Assembly: GCA_005883295.1 (NCBI GenBank)
Contig: VAWV01000106.1
Coordinates: forward strand, 1-15,175
Source of the DNA: Actinomycetota bacterium
GTDB lineage: Bacteria > Actinomycetota > Thermoleophilia > Solirubrobacterales > Thermoleophilaceae
Direction of reading: 5' to 3'
DNA length: 15,175 nucleotides
The position numbers and the translations under genes are program-made. Below, piece after piece: positions 1-8,901 of this stretch. Below the pieces are notes generated by a model, which was not told the DNA's origin, searched no databases, and saw only the letters and a program-made list of their open reading frames with translations. Numbering within the stretch: position 1 is the stretch's first letter; every line of letters starts with the position of its first letter.

Positions 1-2
1 GG

Positions 3-110
3 CTCGACGTCTCACCGCTCGTCAGCCGCGAGATGAGCCTCGACGACGCCGCCGAGGCCTACGAGGTGTACGACCGGCACGAGGCGCTCAAGATCGTCCT
101 CCGGGCGTAA
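3..110 (+). CDS. Zinc-type alcohol dehydrogenase, C-terminal fragment (cut by window start)
   Basis: Only the last 35 codons are present, ending at a TAA. The visible tail has the pattern 'PLVSREMSLDDAAEAYEVYD' followed by 'LKIVLRA'. This is the usual C-terminus of medium-chain zinc alcohol dehydrogenases: the end of the last catalytic-domain helix and the closing beta strand. The metal-binding and Rossmann parts lie outside the window, so substrate cannot be judged. An aldehyde dehydrogenase lies about 420 bases downstream on the same strand, which would fit stepwise oxidation of an alcohol to an acid. A divergently placed lipoprotein gene separates the two, so they are not one simple operon. 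The family call rests on a short tail and is moderately secure. Confidence 0.65.
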   Translation, partial: LDVSPLVSREMSLDDAAEAYEVYDRHEALKIVLRA

Positions 111-129
111 GCAGCCCCTCGTAGGCCGG

Positions 130-498
130 TCAGACCCCGAGATACAGCGGGATCTTGTAGCGGCGGAAGCGGAACGTCCGGTGCCGGTAGTCGACCATCG
201 CCAGGTAGATCTCCCCGGTGTAGTTGAAGCGCGTCTCGTACGTGATCGCGATGCAGCGGTAGCGACCGGCGAGCTCGGTCAGGTCGGTCTGGTCCGTGCC
301 GAGCGCGGGGTCGCAGCGCGTGCGCAGCACCGGCCCTTTGAAGACGCCGGCCGCGGCCTGCATCCGCGCCCGGGCCGTGACCGCCGCCTCGAGGCGCTTG
401 ACGAGATCCGCCCGTGCACGCCGCTCGTCGGCGGCTCGGCTGGCGCAGCCCGCGAGAAGGATCGCGAGAAGTAGGAACGCTGCCGCGAGCCGCCTCAC
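130..498 (-). CDS. Small secreted lipoprotein of unknown function
   Basis: This 122-residue protein starts at a GTG. It has a clear lipoprotein signal: basic residues at 2-3, a hydrophobic core at about 4-14, and a lipobox LAGC with the acylated cysteine at residue 18. The mature part opens with a charged Arg/Ala-rich helix (about 20-48), then a beta-rich, aromatic tail. Two further cysteines (in 'RTRCDPAL' and 'YRCIAIT') could form a disulfide outside the cell. No enzyme motif or known domain is recognised. The gene is convergent with the alcohol dehydrogenase end (19-base gap) and divergent from the aldehyde dehydrogenase, with only 34 bases between the two starts. The signal peptide makes the gene and its strand convincing; the function is unknown. 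Confidence 0.8.
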   Translation of the reverse strand: MRRLAAAFLLLAILLAGCASRAADERRARADLVKRLEAAVTARARMQAAAGVFKGPVLRTRCDPALGTDQTDLTELAGRYRCIAITYETRFNYTGEIYLAMVDYRHRTFRFRRYKIPLYLGV

Positions 499-504
499 GG
501 CGCG

Positions 505-510
505 AGCCTA
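505..510 (-). promoter_or_regulatory. Candidate -10 box for a leaderless lipoprotein transcript
   Basis: On the minus strand the hexamer TAGGCT (actinobacterial TAnnnT pattern) lies exactly six bases before the GTG of the lipoprotein gene. Transcription would therefore start on or next to the start codon. No Shine-Dalgarno sequence precedes the GTG. No convincing -35 is seen. This is an inference from spacing only. Confidence 0.4.
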
Positions 511-518
511 CCCCGGAC

Positions 519-524
519 TATCCT
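519..524 (+). promoter_or_regulatory. Candidate -10 box for the aldehyde dehydrogenase
   Basis: The hexamer TATCCT lies eight bases before the ATG at 533 and fits the TAnnnT form of actinobacterial -10 boxes. The mRNA would have no leader or one of only a couple of bases. The upstream region has no purine-rich ribosome-binding site; the 'CCTCC' here is the wrong sense. The region is shared with the divergent lipoprotein gene. Confidence 0.35.
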
Positions 525-532
525 CCAGCCGT

Positions 533-2011
533 ATGGCGACCGCCACCGCCGAGGCGCTCTCCGACGCCGCCCGCGCGTTCGTATCGGGCGGGCCGCACAG
601 GCTGCTGATCGGGCCCGACTGGACCGAGGCCGCCGACGGCCGGACGTTCGAGACGATCGATCCGGCCACGGGCGAGCCGATCTGCGATGTCGCGCACGCG
701 GGGCCGGAGGACGTCGACCGCGCGGTCCGGGCCGCGACGGCGGCCTTCGAGGGCAAGTGGGGAACGATGCCCGCCGCCGGGCGGTCGATTCTCATGAACA
801 AGCTCGCCGACCTGATCGAGGAGCACGCCGGCGAGCTGGCCGAGATCGAGTCGCTCGACAACGGCAAGCCGGTGAAGATGGCGGCGCGCGTCGACCTGCC
901 CGGGGCGATCGATCACCTGCGCTACTACGCCGGCTGGCCGACCAAGATCGAGGGGGAGACGATCCCGGTCTCCTGGCCGAACGTGTTCGTCTACACCAGG
1001 AAGGAGCCGGTGGGCGTCTGCGGGCAGATCATCCCGTGGAACTTCCCGCTCCTGATGGCCGCGTGGAAGATCGCGCCGGCGCTGGCGGCCGGCTGCACGG
1101 TCGTTCTCAAGCCCGCGGAGCAGACCCCGCTCAGCGCGATCCGCCTGGGCCAGCTGATCCAGGAGGCCGGCTTCCCCGAGGGCGTCGTGAACGTGATCAC
1201 GGGCGACGGCGAGACCGGCGCCGCGCTCGTGGACCACCCCGGAGTGCAGAAGGTCGCGTTCACGGGCTCCACCGCAGTGGGGCGCGAGATCGGCGCCAAG
1301 GCCGGTCGCATGCTCAAGCGGGTGACGCTTGAGCTCGGCGGCAAGAGCGCGAACATCATCCTTCCGGACGCTGATATCGAGAAGGCGATCAAGGGCTCGT
1401 TCCAGGGGATCTACTTCAACACCGGCCAGGCCTGCGACGCCGGCTCCCGCCTGTTCGTGCACCGCGATCAGTTCGACGACGTCGTTTCAGGCCTCGCCGC
1501 CCGCGCGGAGAAGGCGCGCGTCGGGCCCGGCCTCGACCCGGAAACCCAGTTCGGGCCGCTCGTCTCCCAGGAGCAGTTCGAGCGGGTGATGTCCTACATC
1601 CGCTCGGGCGAGGAGGAGGGCGCCGAGCGGGTTGTCGGGGGAAACGGCGACGGGCTGTTCGTGCGTCCCACGCTCTTCACGGGGGTGCGCGACGACATGC
1701 GGATCGCGCGCGAGGAGATCTTCGGGCCCGTGCTGGTCGCGATGCCCTACGACGACCTCGAGGAGGTCGCCCGGCGCGCAAACGCAAGCGAGTATGGGCT
1801 GGCCGCCGGGGTATGGACGCGCGATGTGGGCAACGCCCACAGGCTGGCGGCGATGCTCAAGGCCGGGTCGATCTACGTGAACGTGTGGGGGCCGAGCGAC
1901 CCCGCCGCGCCGTTCGGCGGCTACAAGGCGTCGGGCATCGGGCGCGAGATGGGGCACGCGAACCTGGACGCCTACCTCGAGGTGAAGACCGTCTGGACCG
2001 GGCTCGGCTGA
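533..2011 (+). CDS. NAD(P)-dependent aldehyde dehydrogenase
   Basis: This is a full-length 492-residue enzyme of the ALDH superfamily, which oxidises an aldehyde to a carboxylic acid with NAD(P)+. All key parts are visible: the oxyanion Asn170 in 'IIPWNFP', the cofactor lysine Lys193 in 'KPAEQTP', the 'FTGST' turn near 243-247, the general base Glu267 in 'LELGGKS', and the nucleophile Cys301 in 'GQACDAGSR'. The cofactor-ribose glutamate is in 'EEIFGPV' at 394-400, and there is a C-terminal 'PFGGYKASGIGRE'. The overall pattern is of the betaine/retinal/phenylacetaldehyde dehydrogenase type, but the true substrate cannot be fixed from sequence. The open frame continues about 79 codons further upstream. 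The ATG at 533 is chosen because those extra codons are low-complexity Arg/Ala/Ser and overlap the lipoprotein gene antisense, whereas homologues start close to this ATG. The next gene follows after 16 bases. Confidence 0.95.
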   Translation: MATATAEALSDAARAFVSGGPHRLLIGPDWTEAADGRTFETIDPATGEPICDVAHAGPEDVDRAVRAATAAFEGKWGTMPAAGRSILMNKLADLIEEHAGELAEIESLDNGKPVKMAARVDLPGAIDHLRYYAGWPTKIEGETIPVSWPNVFVYTRKEPVGVCGQIIPWNFPLLMAAWKIAPALAAGCTVVLKPAEQTPLSAIRLGQLIQEAGFPEGVVNVITGDGETGAALVDHPGVQKVAFTGSTAVGREIGAKAGRMLKRVTLELGGKSANIILPDADIEKAIKGSFQGIYFNTGQACDAGSRLFVHRDQFDDVVSGLAARAEKARVGPGLDPETQFGPLVSQEQFERVMSYIRSGEEEGAERVVGGNGDGLFVRPTLFTGVRDDMRIAREEIFGPVLVAMPYDDLEEVARRANASEYGLAAGVWTRDVGNAHRLAAMLKAGSIYVNVWGPSDPAAPFGGYKASGIGREMGHANLDAYLEVKTVWTGLG

Positions 2012-2027
2012 CGGGCGATTCCGCAAC

Positions 2028-2330
2028 GTGGCCACGGCTGACCTGACGGTGATCGCGCTCGGCCGGCCGGGGGCGAGCGCGAGCGAGTACATCGCCGAGA
2101 TCCAGCGCCGCCTGCGCGCGCAGGACCGCGTGCGCTTCCGCCTGCACGCGATGGGCACCGAGCTCGAGGGCTCGACCGAGGACATCCTCGCCGTGGTGGG
2201 CGAGCTCCACGCGGTCCCCTTCGAATCCGGGATCCCGCGGGTCTACACCGTGCTGAAGCTCGACGAGCGCCGCGACAAGCCGGACCAGACGCTCGAGGAC
2301 AAGGTGCGCTCGGTGGACGAGCGGCTCTAG
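2028..2330 (+). CDS. MTH1187-family thiamine-binding protein (DUF77/UPF0045)
   Basis: This 100-residue single-domain protein begins at a GTG 16 bases after the aldehyde dehydrogenase stop. It has the family's ferredoxin-like pattern: an N-terminal strand ('LTVIALGR'), a helix, then the conserved 'MGTELEGS' near 43-50, and 'VYTVLKLDERRDK' followed by 'LEDKVRSV' at the end. Proteins of this family bind thiamine or related pyrimidine compounds and form small oligomers. Their cellular role is poorly defined, with thiamine salvage or sensing proposed. Length matches the family. The closeness to the upstream gene suggests co-transcription, though ALDHs do not use thiamine, so any link is unclear. 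Its TAG stop shares the four bases CTAG with the stop of the convergent MBL gene. Confidence 0.88.
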   Translation: MATADLTVIALGRPGASASEYIAEIQRRLRAQDRVRFRLHAMGTELEGSTEDILAVVGELHAVPFESGIPRVYTVLKLDERRDKPDQTLEDKVRSVDERL

Positions 2331-3058
2331 GTGGGCCCCACCTCGCGGGCGCGGTCCTTCGCGGCCGCCGTCCCCTCGGTCCACGGGTCGCCGTGGCCGA
2401 CCCCGATCACCGACGCCTCTGGGAGCAGGTCGATCGACGCGAGCGCCTCGGCGCTGTCGGTGTCGAACGCCTTCGGCATCACCTGCGGGCCCCGGCGGCC
2501 GGTCAAAGGGTTGAGCGTGCAGATCGCGTCGCCGGCGAGCAGCACGTCGCCGAACTGCAAAACGCAGTGCCCGCGGGTGTGGCCGGGCGTGTGAACCGCC
2601 ACCGGGTTCCCCGGAACCTCGAGCGTCTGGCCGCCGTCGTACGTCGAGAGATTCGCGACCGCCGGGACCTTCGCCCCGCCGTTCCGCACAAGGTGGAAGA
2701 GCAGCCTGTAGGCGAACGGGTAGCGCAGGTAGGGCAGCGGCGAGCCCTCGGTCTTCTTGACCTTCCCCTCGCGCACCAGCTTCGCATCCCCCACGGGCGC
2801 CCACACGGTCACGCCCGCCTCCGACCGCAACCGCTCTGAGAACCCCACGTGGTCCGAGTCACCGTGCGTGAGCACCACCGCGTCGACGTCGCTCCGGGCG
2901 CGCCCTATCGCCGCGAGCGACGGATCCAGCTGCGGCCAGTAGCCGGGCGCACCGCAGTCCACGATCGTCACGCGGCCGCCCTCCTCGACCAGGTACCAGT
3001 TGACCAGGTCGGTGCCGCACCGATGTACGCCCTCGGCGATCCGGACCGGTTCGTTCAC
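2327..3058 (-). CDS. MBL-fold metallo-hydrolase (glyoxalase II-like)
   Basis: This 243-residue protein has the metallo-beta-lactamase fold. Its metal motifs are in order: 'THGDSDHVG' at 64-72 (His65, Asp69, His70), 'TPGHTRGH' with His160, 'LLAGDAI' with the bridging Asp177, and His222 in 'VGHGDPW'. The position usually held by the second His of HxHxDH is Asp67, a variant I recall from actinobacterial MBL proteins. Such enzymes hydrolyse thioesters, lactones or phosphodiesters; the substrate here is unknown. The GTG start overlaps the upstream aconitase stop as GTGA, so translation is probably coupled. An open frame runs upstream through the aconitase only because that gene carries a frameshift; it is not a fusion. 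It is the last gene of the aconitase operon. Confidence 0.9.
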   Translation of the reverse strand: MNEPVRIAEGVHRCGTDLVNWYLVEEGGRVTIVDCGAPGYWPQLDPSLAAIGRARSDVDAVVLTHGDSDHVGFSERLRSEAGVTVWAPVGDAKLVREGKVKKTEGSPLPYLRYPFAYRLLFHLVRNGGAKVPAVANLSTYDGGQTLEVPGNPVAVHTPGHTRGHCVLQFGDVLLAGDAICTLNPLTGRRGPQVMPKAFDTDSAEALASIDLLPEASVIGVGHGDPWTEGTAAAKDRAREVGPT

Positions 3059-4969
3059 TGCGCCTTCTCGCCGTGCTCCTGGAGCCAGTGCAGCAGGCCG
3101 CCCTCGATCAGGATCTCGCGCTCCTTGGGCGCGAAGTCGTGCGTGACCTGGAAGGTCTCGCCGCCCTCCACCTCCACGGTGATGTCGTCGCCCTCCTTCA
3201 CCTCCTCGCGCACCCTGGGCAGCTTCCACAGCTGCCCCACCTCGGCGCGGTCGTAGTCTGAGTCGTCCTTGAAGGTGAGCGCCAGGATCCCCTGCGCGAT
3301 CAGGTTGCGGCGGTGGATCCGCGCGAACGACTTCGCGAACACCGCCTTCACCCCCAGCTGCAGCGGCGCCAGCGCCGCGTGCTCGCGCGAGGACCCCTGG
3401 CCGTAGTTGTCGCCGCCGACGATGAACCCGCTCCCCCACTCGTGCAGCCGCTTGCGGAACTCCGGGTCGCGGTGGCGGAACGTGAACTCGGCGATCGCGG
3501 GAATGTTCGAGCGGTAGGACATCACCTCGACGCCGTCGGGCGCCAGGTCGCCCGTGGAGATGTCGTCCGGCTGCACCGTCGCCACCTTCGCCGCGATCGA
3601 CTCCGGCATCGGCTCGTGCTCGGGCGGGGTCTTGATGTTGGGTCCGCGCGGGATCTCGATCTTCTCCGCGTCCTTCTCGTCGGCGGGCTTGAAGATGTGC
3701 ACGTCGTCCACGTACGGCTTGAGCTCCGGCTCGGGAAGCAGCTCCGGCGGATCGCCGAGCTCCCGCGGATCGGCGATCTTGCCCGCCAGCATCGAGGCCG
3801 CGGCGACGGCGGGCGAGCACAGGTACACGCAGTCGTCCGGCGTGCCGCTGCGGCCGGGGAAGTTGCGGTTCATGGTGCGCAGCGAATTCGCGCCGGTGGG
3901 TGGCGCCTGGCCCATTCCGACACACGGGCCGCACACCGGCTCGAGCATGCGCACGCCGGCCTCCACCAGCTGGCGGTAGACGCCCGACTCCGCGATCGCC
4001 GTCAGGATCTGGCGCGAGCCCGGCGTGGCGGTGGCGGCGATCTCCGGGTGGACGATCTCCCCGTCGAGCAACGCGCCCGGCAGCGCCAGGTCGGCGTAGC
4101 CGGAGTTGACCGACGAGCCGATGCACACCTGGGCCAGGCTGGTGCCCGCGATCTCCTCGACCGGCACCACGTTGCCCGGGCTCTGCGGCTTGGCCACGAG
4201 GGGGCCGAGCTCGTCCAGGTCGATCTCGATCCGATCGTCGTAAGTCGTCCTCCCGCTCCTGCCGGCGCAGCCAGTCACGTGTCTTCTCGTCGGGCGGGAA
4301 GACCGCCGAGGTGGCGCCCAGCTCGGCGATCATGTTCGCGATCGTGCCGCGCTCGGGGACCGCGAGGTCGGCGGTCCCCGGGCCGGTGAACTCGAACACC
4401 TTGTTCTTGCCGCCGCTCACGCCGCGCTGGCGCAGCAGCTCCAGGATGATGTCCTTGGCCTGCACCCAGGGTCGCCGGAGGGTGCCCTCCAGCCGAACCT
4501 CGACCACCTCCGGACAGGCGATCTCGTAGGGGTAGCCCGCCATCGCCACGGCCACGTCGAGCCCGCCCGAGCCGATCGCGACCATCCCGAGCGCGCCGCT
4601 CGTCGTTGTGTGGGAGTCGGCGCCGACGAGGACGTCGCCCGGCTTGGCGTAGCGCTCGATGTGCACGTAGTGGCAGATGCCGTTCCCGGGGCGCGAGTAG
4701 TCGATGCCGAACTTCCGCGCCATCGCCTGGAGCATCCGGTGGTCGTCGGGGTTCTTGAAGTCGAGCTGGATGACGTTGTGATCCACGTACTGGACCGCGC
4801 GATCGACGCGTACGCGCGGCACGTCGAGCTGCTCGAACTGCATGCAGGCCATCGTCCCGGTGGCGTCCTGGAGAAGGGTCTGGTCGACGCGGAGGCCGAT
4901 CGGCGAGCCCGGCTCGAGCTCGCCCTCCAGCAAGTGGTCCTGGAGGATCTTGTGCGTCAGGTTCGGCAC
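3055..4969 (-). CDS. Aconitate hydratase, LeuC-LeuD-fused type (frame broken by one extra base)
   Basis: A [4Fe-4S] (de)hydratase of the aconitase/isopropylmalate dehydratase superfamily, probably isomerising citrate and isocitrate. Removing one base at 4242-4243 gives a continuous 637-residue protein, close to what I recall for the short 'Aquifex-type' aconitases. Visible in order: 'ADSHTTTSGALG' (118-129), 'FEFTGPGTADL', 'GTIANMIAELGAT'; then after the break 'AQVCIGSSVNSG' (Cys282), 'EPVCGPCVG' (Cys346, Cys349), 'NRNFPGR' (substrate arginines) and the swivel-domain 'GSSREHAAL'. The cluster ligands would be Cys282, Cys346 and Cys349. The GTG start at 4969 lies 13 bases inside the preceding hotdog gene and gives the expected 'NLTHKIL' N-terminus. 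The stop overlaps the next gene. Homoaconitase or isopropylmalate dehydratase activity cannot be fully excluded. Both parts are well conserved, so the break looks recent or artefactual. Confidence 0.87.
4242..4243 (-). other. Frameshift point: one extra base in the second aconitase
   Basis: On the coding strand the frame before this point encodes 'DWLRRQEREDD'. The frame after it encodes 'YDDRIEIDLDELGP', which is the expected continuation in this family. Dropping one T of the pair (A of AA on the plus strand) joins them exactly, giving 'EDD-YDDRIEID'. Confidence 0.85.
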
Positions 4970-5249
4970 TCGGCCACCACCTGACCACCGCAGCGGGCCG
5001 TCGCACTGTCCGGACCCGCCTCGATCTCCACGAACTCGCCCACCGGAGCGGGGGCCTTCAGGTCCACCTGCGCACCGCTCACCTCACCCCCGGCCAAGAG
5101 GATCGCGTCCAGCAGCGCTGTGACGACGATCCCCGGGTGCGCTGCGCCGTCGGGCCCCTGGTGGTCCTGCTTCACGAAGAACCGTCCGCCCTCCAGCTGC
5201 AGGCCGAACAGGTTGGCCTGACCGCAGCCGAAGCAGAGGTCGTGGTGCC

Positions 5250-5253
<4 letters not shown>
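4957..5253 (-). CDS. Short hotdog-fold (PaaI-like thioesterase) protein
   Basis: This 98-residue protein starts at an ATG that overlaps the AcnA stop as ATGA. The N-terminus 'LCFGCGQANLFGLQL' resembles the 'CFxCGxxNPxGL' opening of many PaaI/YbgC-like hotdog thioesterases. It is followed by 'HQGPDGAAHPGIVVTALLDA', which aligns with the hotdog central helix entry, normally 'HGGxxxxxLD'. The usual HGG is HPG here. The C-terminal strands 'VDLKAPAPVGE' and 'VEIEAGPDSATA' fit the sheet. At 98 residues it is shorter than typical members (about 130-150), so it may be a minimal hotdog. Activity on an acyl-CoA is plausible but unproven. It sits between two aconitase genes and overlaps the second by 13 bases. 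Cys7 and Cys10 could bind a metal. The family call is moderately confident. Confidence 0.72.
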
Positions 5254-7712
<2,459 letters not shown>

Positions 7713-7716
<4 letters not shown>

Positions 7717-8783
7717 CTCTCGATGCGCCCGTAGTTGATCCCGCCGTACGCGAACGTCGGCTGGATCGGCCACTGCCGCTTGAACGATGCCAGCTCGGAT
7801 GACGGGAACACGTTCCCCCAGCGCGGATCGACGCGGTTCGCGTCGGCCACGGCCTTCTCCTTGAGCATCGAGTCGTACTGGTCGATCGAGTCCTCGAGGG
7901 TGTTCGAGTTGAGCACCACCTCGCGGCCGAAGTACTTGGCCCACCTGCGCACGCCCGGGATCTTCGACAGCTCCGGGTGCCAGTTGTCGGCGGCCACGCC
8001 GTTCTCCGACGAGACCCAGATCCCGTCGGGCGTGTTCACGCAGAGCGACATGTTGCCGTCGGTGTGGCCGGGGGTCCACAGGAAGGCCAGCCCGGGGCCG
8101 AGCTCCACGTCGCCGTCGAGCAGCACCAGGTTCTCCTCCGGGATGCCGTCCATGCCGTTCGGCACGTACCAGGCCCACTGCATCGGGTGGGTGGATCGCA
8201 GCGTGTCCACCTCGCGGCTCTGGGCCAGATGCTTGGCGTTCGGGAAGAAGCCCGGACGGTCGTCTGTGCCCATCAGGATCCGGATGTCCTGCACGTGCAG
8301 GTGGTCGAACGCGATGTAGTCGACGTCGTCCGGCCGGAGCCCGCAGAGGGAGAGCGCCGACTCCACGGTGTTGTAATAGGTGGCGAAGACCTTCGCGGCG
8401 AGCTGGCCGTAGCGCTCCAGCATCTGCTCGTAGAAGGGCGCCTCCTGCGAGCCCTCCGGCACTGTCGGCTCCCAGGCGAGCGTCCTCGTGGTGCCCTCGA
8501 AGTCCTCGAACTGGACGACGACCAGGCGGTTGAGGATGCTGATGTACGGGTTGATGCCGCGCGCGGCCCCGCCGAACGCGAACAGGGTGGGATACCCCGC
8601 CGCCACCAGGTCGACCGTGCGCACGGCGCGCACCTGACCCTGCTCCTTGAAGCGCGCGCGGAAGGCGTCGGCTGCCTCGCGCACCGCGGCCGGGCGGTCG
8701 CCGCGGGGCCAGGTGGCCTGGGCCTCGTCGAACTCGTGGATCGGCCTGAGGCCGAGGGTCTCGGGGCTCTCGATGGTGGCCAT
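7713..8783 (-). CDS. MBL-fold protein with altered metal-binding motif
   Basis: This 356-residue protein has an N-terminal extension of about 130 residues before a metallo-beta-lactamase-like core. The first motif reads 'FDHLHVQDIR' (His161, His163, Gln165, Asp166) in place of HxHxDH. The second is 'WTPGHTDGN' with His240. Where the bridging Asp usually sits ('LxxGDxx') the sequence has 'VSSENGVAADNWHPE', offering Glu260 and His269. The site is therefore a variant and may bind metal differently. The substrate is unknown. The ATG at 8783 is chosen over an in-frame start 19 codons upstream, because those codons are Arg-rich and run into the inverted repeat. It also has TAAGGT seven bases before it. 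It is the first gene of the aconitase operon, its stop overlapping the TTG of acnA by four bases. Confidence 0.82.
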
Positions 8784-8790
8784 GTGAGAA

Positions 8791-8796
8791 ACCTTA
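8791..8796 (-). promoter_or_regulatory. Candidate -10 box (or weak SD) for the MBL-aconitase operon
   Basis: On the minus strand TAAGGT lies seven bases before the ATG at 8783. It fits a TAnnnT -10 box for a leaderless transcript. The AAGG within it could instead be a weak ribosome-binding site eight bases from the ATG, in which case the promoter lies further up. The same spacing seen at the divergent gene (TAGGTT, seven bases) favours the promoter reading. Confidence 0.4.
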
Positions 8797-8818
8797 TTAG
8801 GAGGCCGCCCTCTCGCCG

Positions 8819-8868
8819 GACGAGAGTCCATTCTTCGCACCTATAGCTAGGAAGAATGGACTCTCGTC
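8819..8868. repeat. Perfect 18-bp inverted repeat at the centre of a divergent promoter region
   Basis: The left arm 8819-8836 (GACGAGAGTCCATTCTTC) and right arm 8851-8868 are exact reverse complements, separated by the AT-rich 14-base spacer 8837-8850 containing TATAGCTA. The centre of symmetry (8843.5) is within one base of the midpoint between the two divergent start codons (8842.5). If both genes are leaderless, the repeat is not transcribed in either mRNA and would act as DNA, most likely as an operator or activator site shared by both promoters. The left arm can also pair in a smaller alternative hairpin with CTCTCG at 8810-8815. No T-run follows, so a terminator is unlikely. Confidence 0.85.
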
Positions 8869-8888
8869 TCGTGTGGCGGGCGTCCGGA

Positions 8889-8894
8889 TAGGTT
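8889..8894 (+). promoter_or_regulatory. Candidate -10 box for the PHP-domain gene
   Basis: TAGGTT lies seven bases before the ATG at 8902. There is no Shine-Dalgarno sequence, so the transcript is probably leaderless. A -35 element would fall near 8866-8871, at the edge of the right arm of the inverted repeat. Confidence 0.4.
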
Positions 8895-8901
8895 CCGACG
8901 C

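Noticed and set aside
296..532. Extended N-terminus of the aldehyde dehydrogenase in the same open frame
   Set aside because: The added codons are Arg/Ala/Ser-rich, overlap the lipoprotein gene antisense, and are unlike any ALDH N-terminus; the ATG at 533 fits the family.
518..1462. Long minus-strand open frame antisense to the aldehyde dehydrogenase
   Set aside because: It mirrors a well-supported ALDH; composition is Arg/Gly/Asp-rich and no domain is seen.
3313..4389. Long plus-strand open frame antisense to the second aconitase
   Set aside because: High-GC codon bias leaves antisense frames open. The product is Arg/His/Val-rich with no motif, and the minus-strand enzyme is clear.
2327..4969. 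Apparent 880-residue fusion of an aconitase N-terminus with an MBL hydrolase
   Set aside because: The middle is Arg/Gly-rich out-of-frame sequence. It arises because the frameshift at 4242-4243 happens to leave the frame open into the MBL gene.
8819..8868. Inverted repeat as a rho-independent terminator or insertion-sequence end
   Set aside because: It has no T-run on either strand, lies between divergent starts rather than after genes, and shows no flanking target duplication or transposase.
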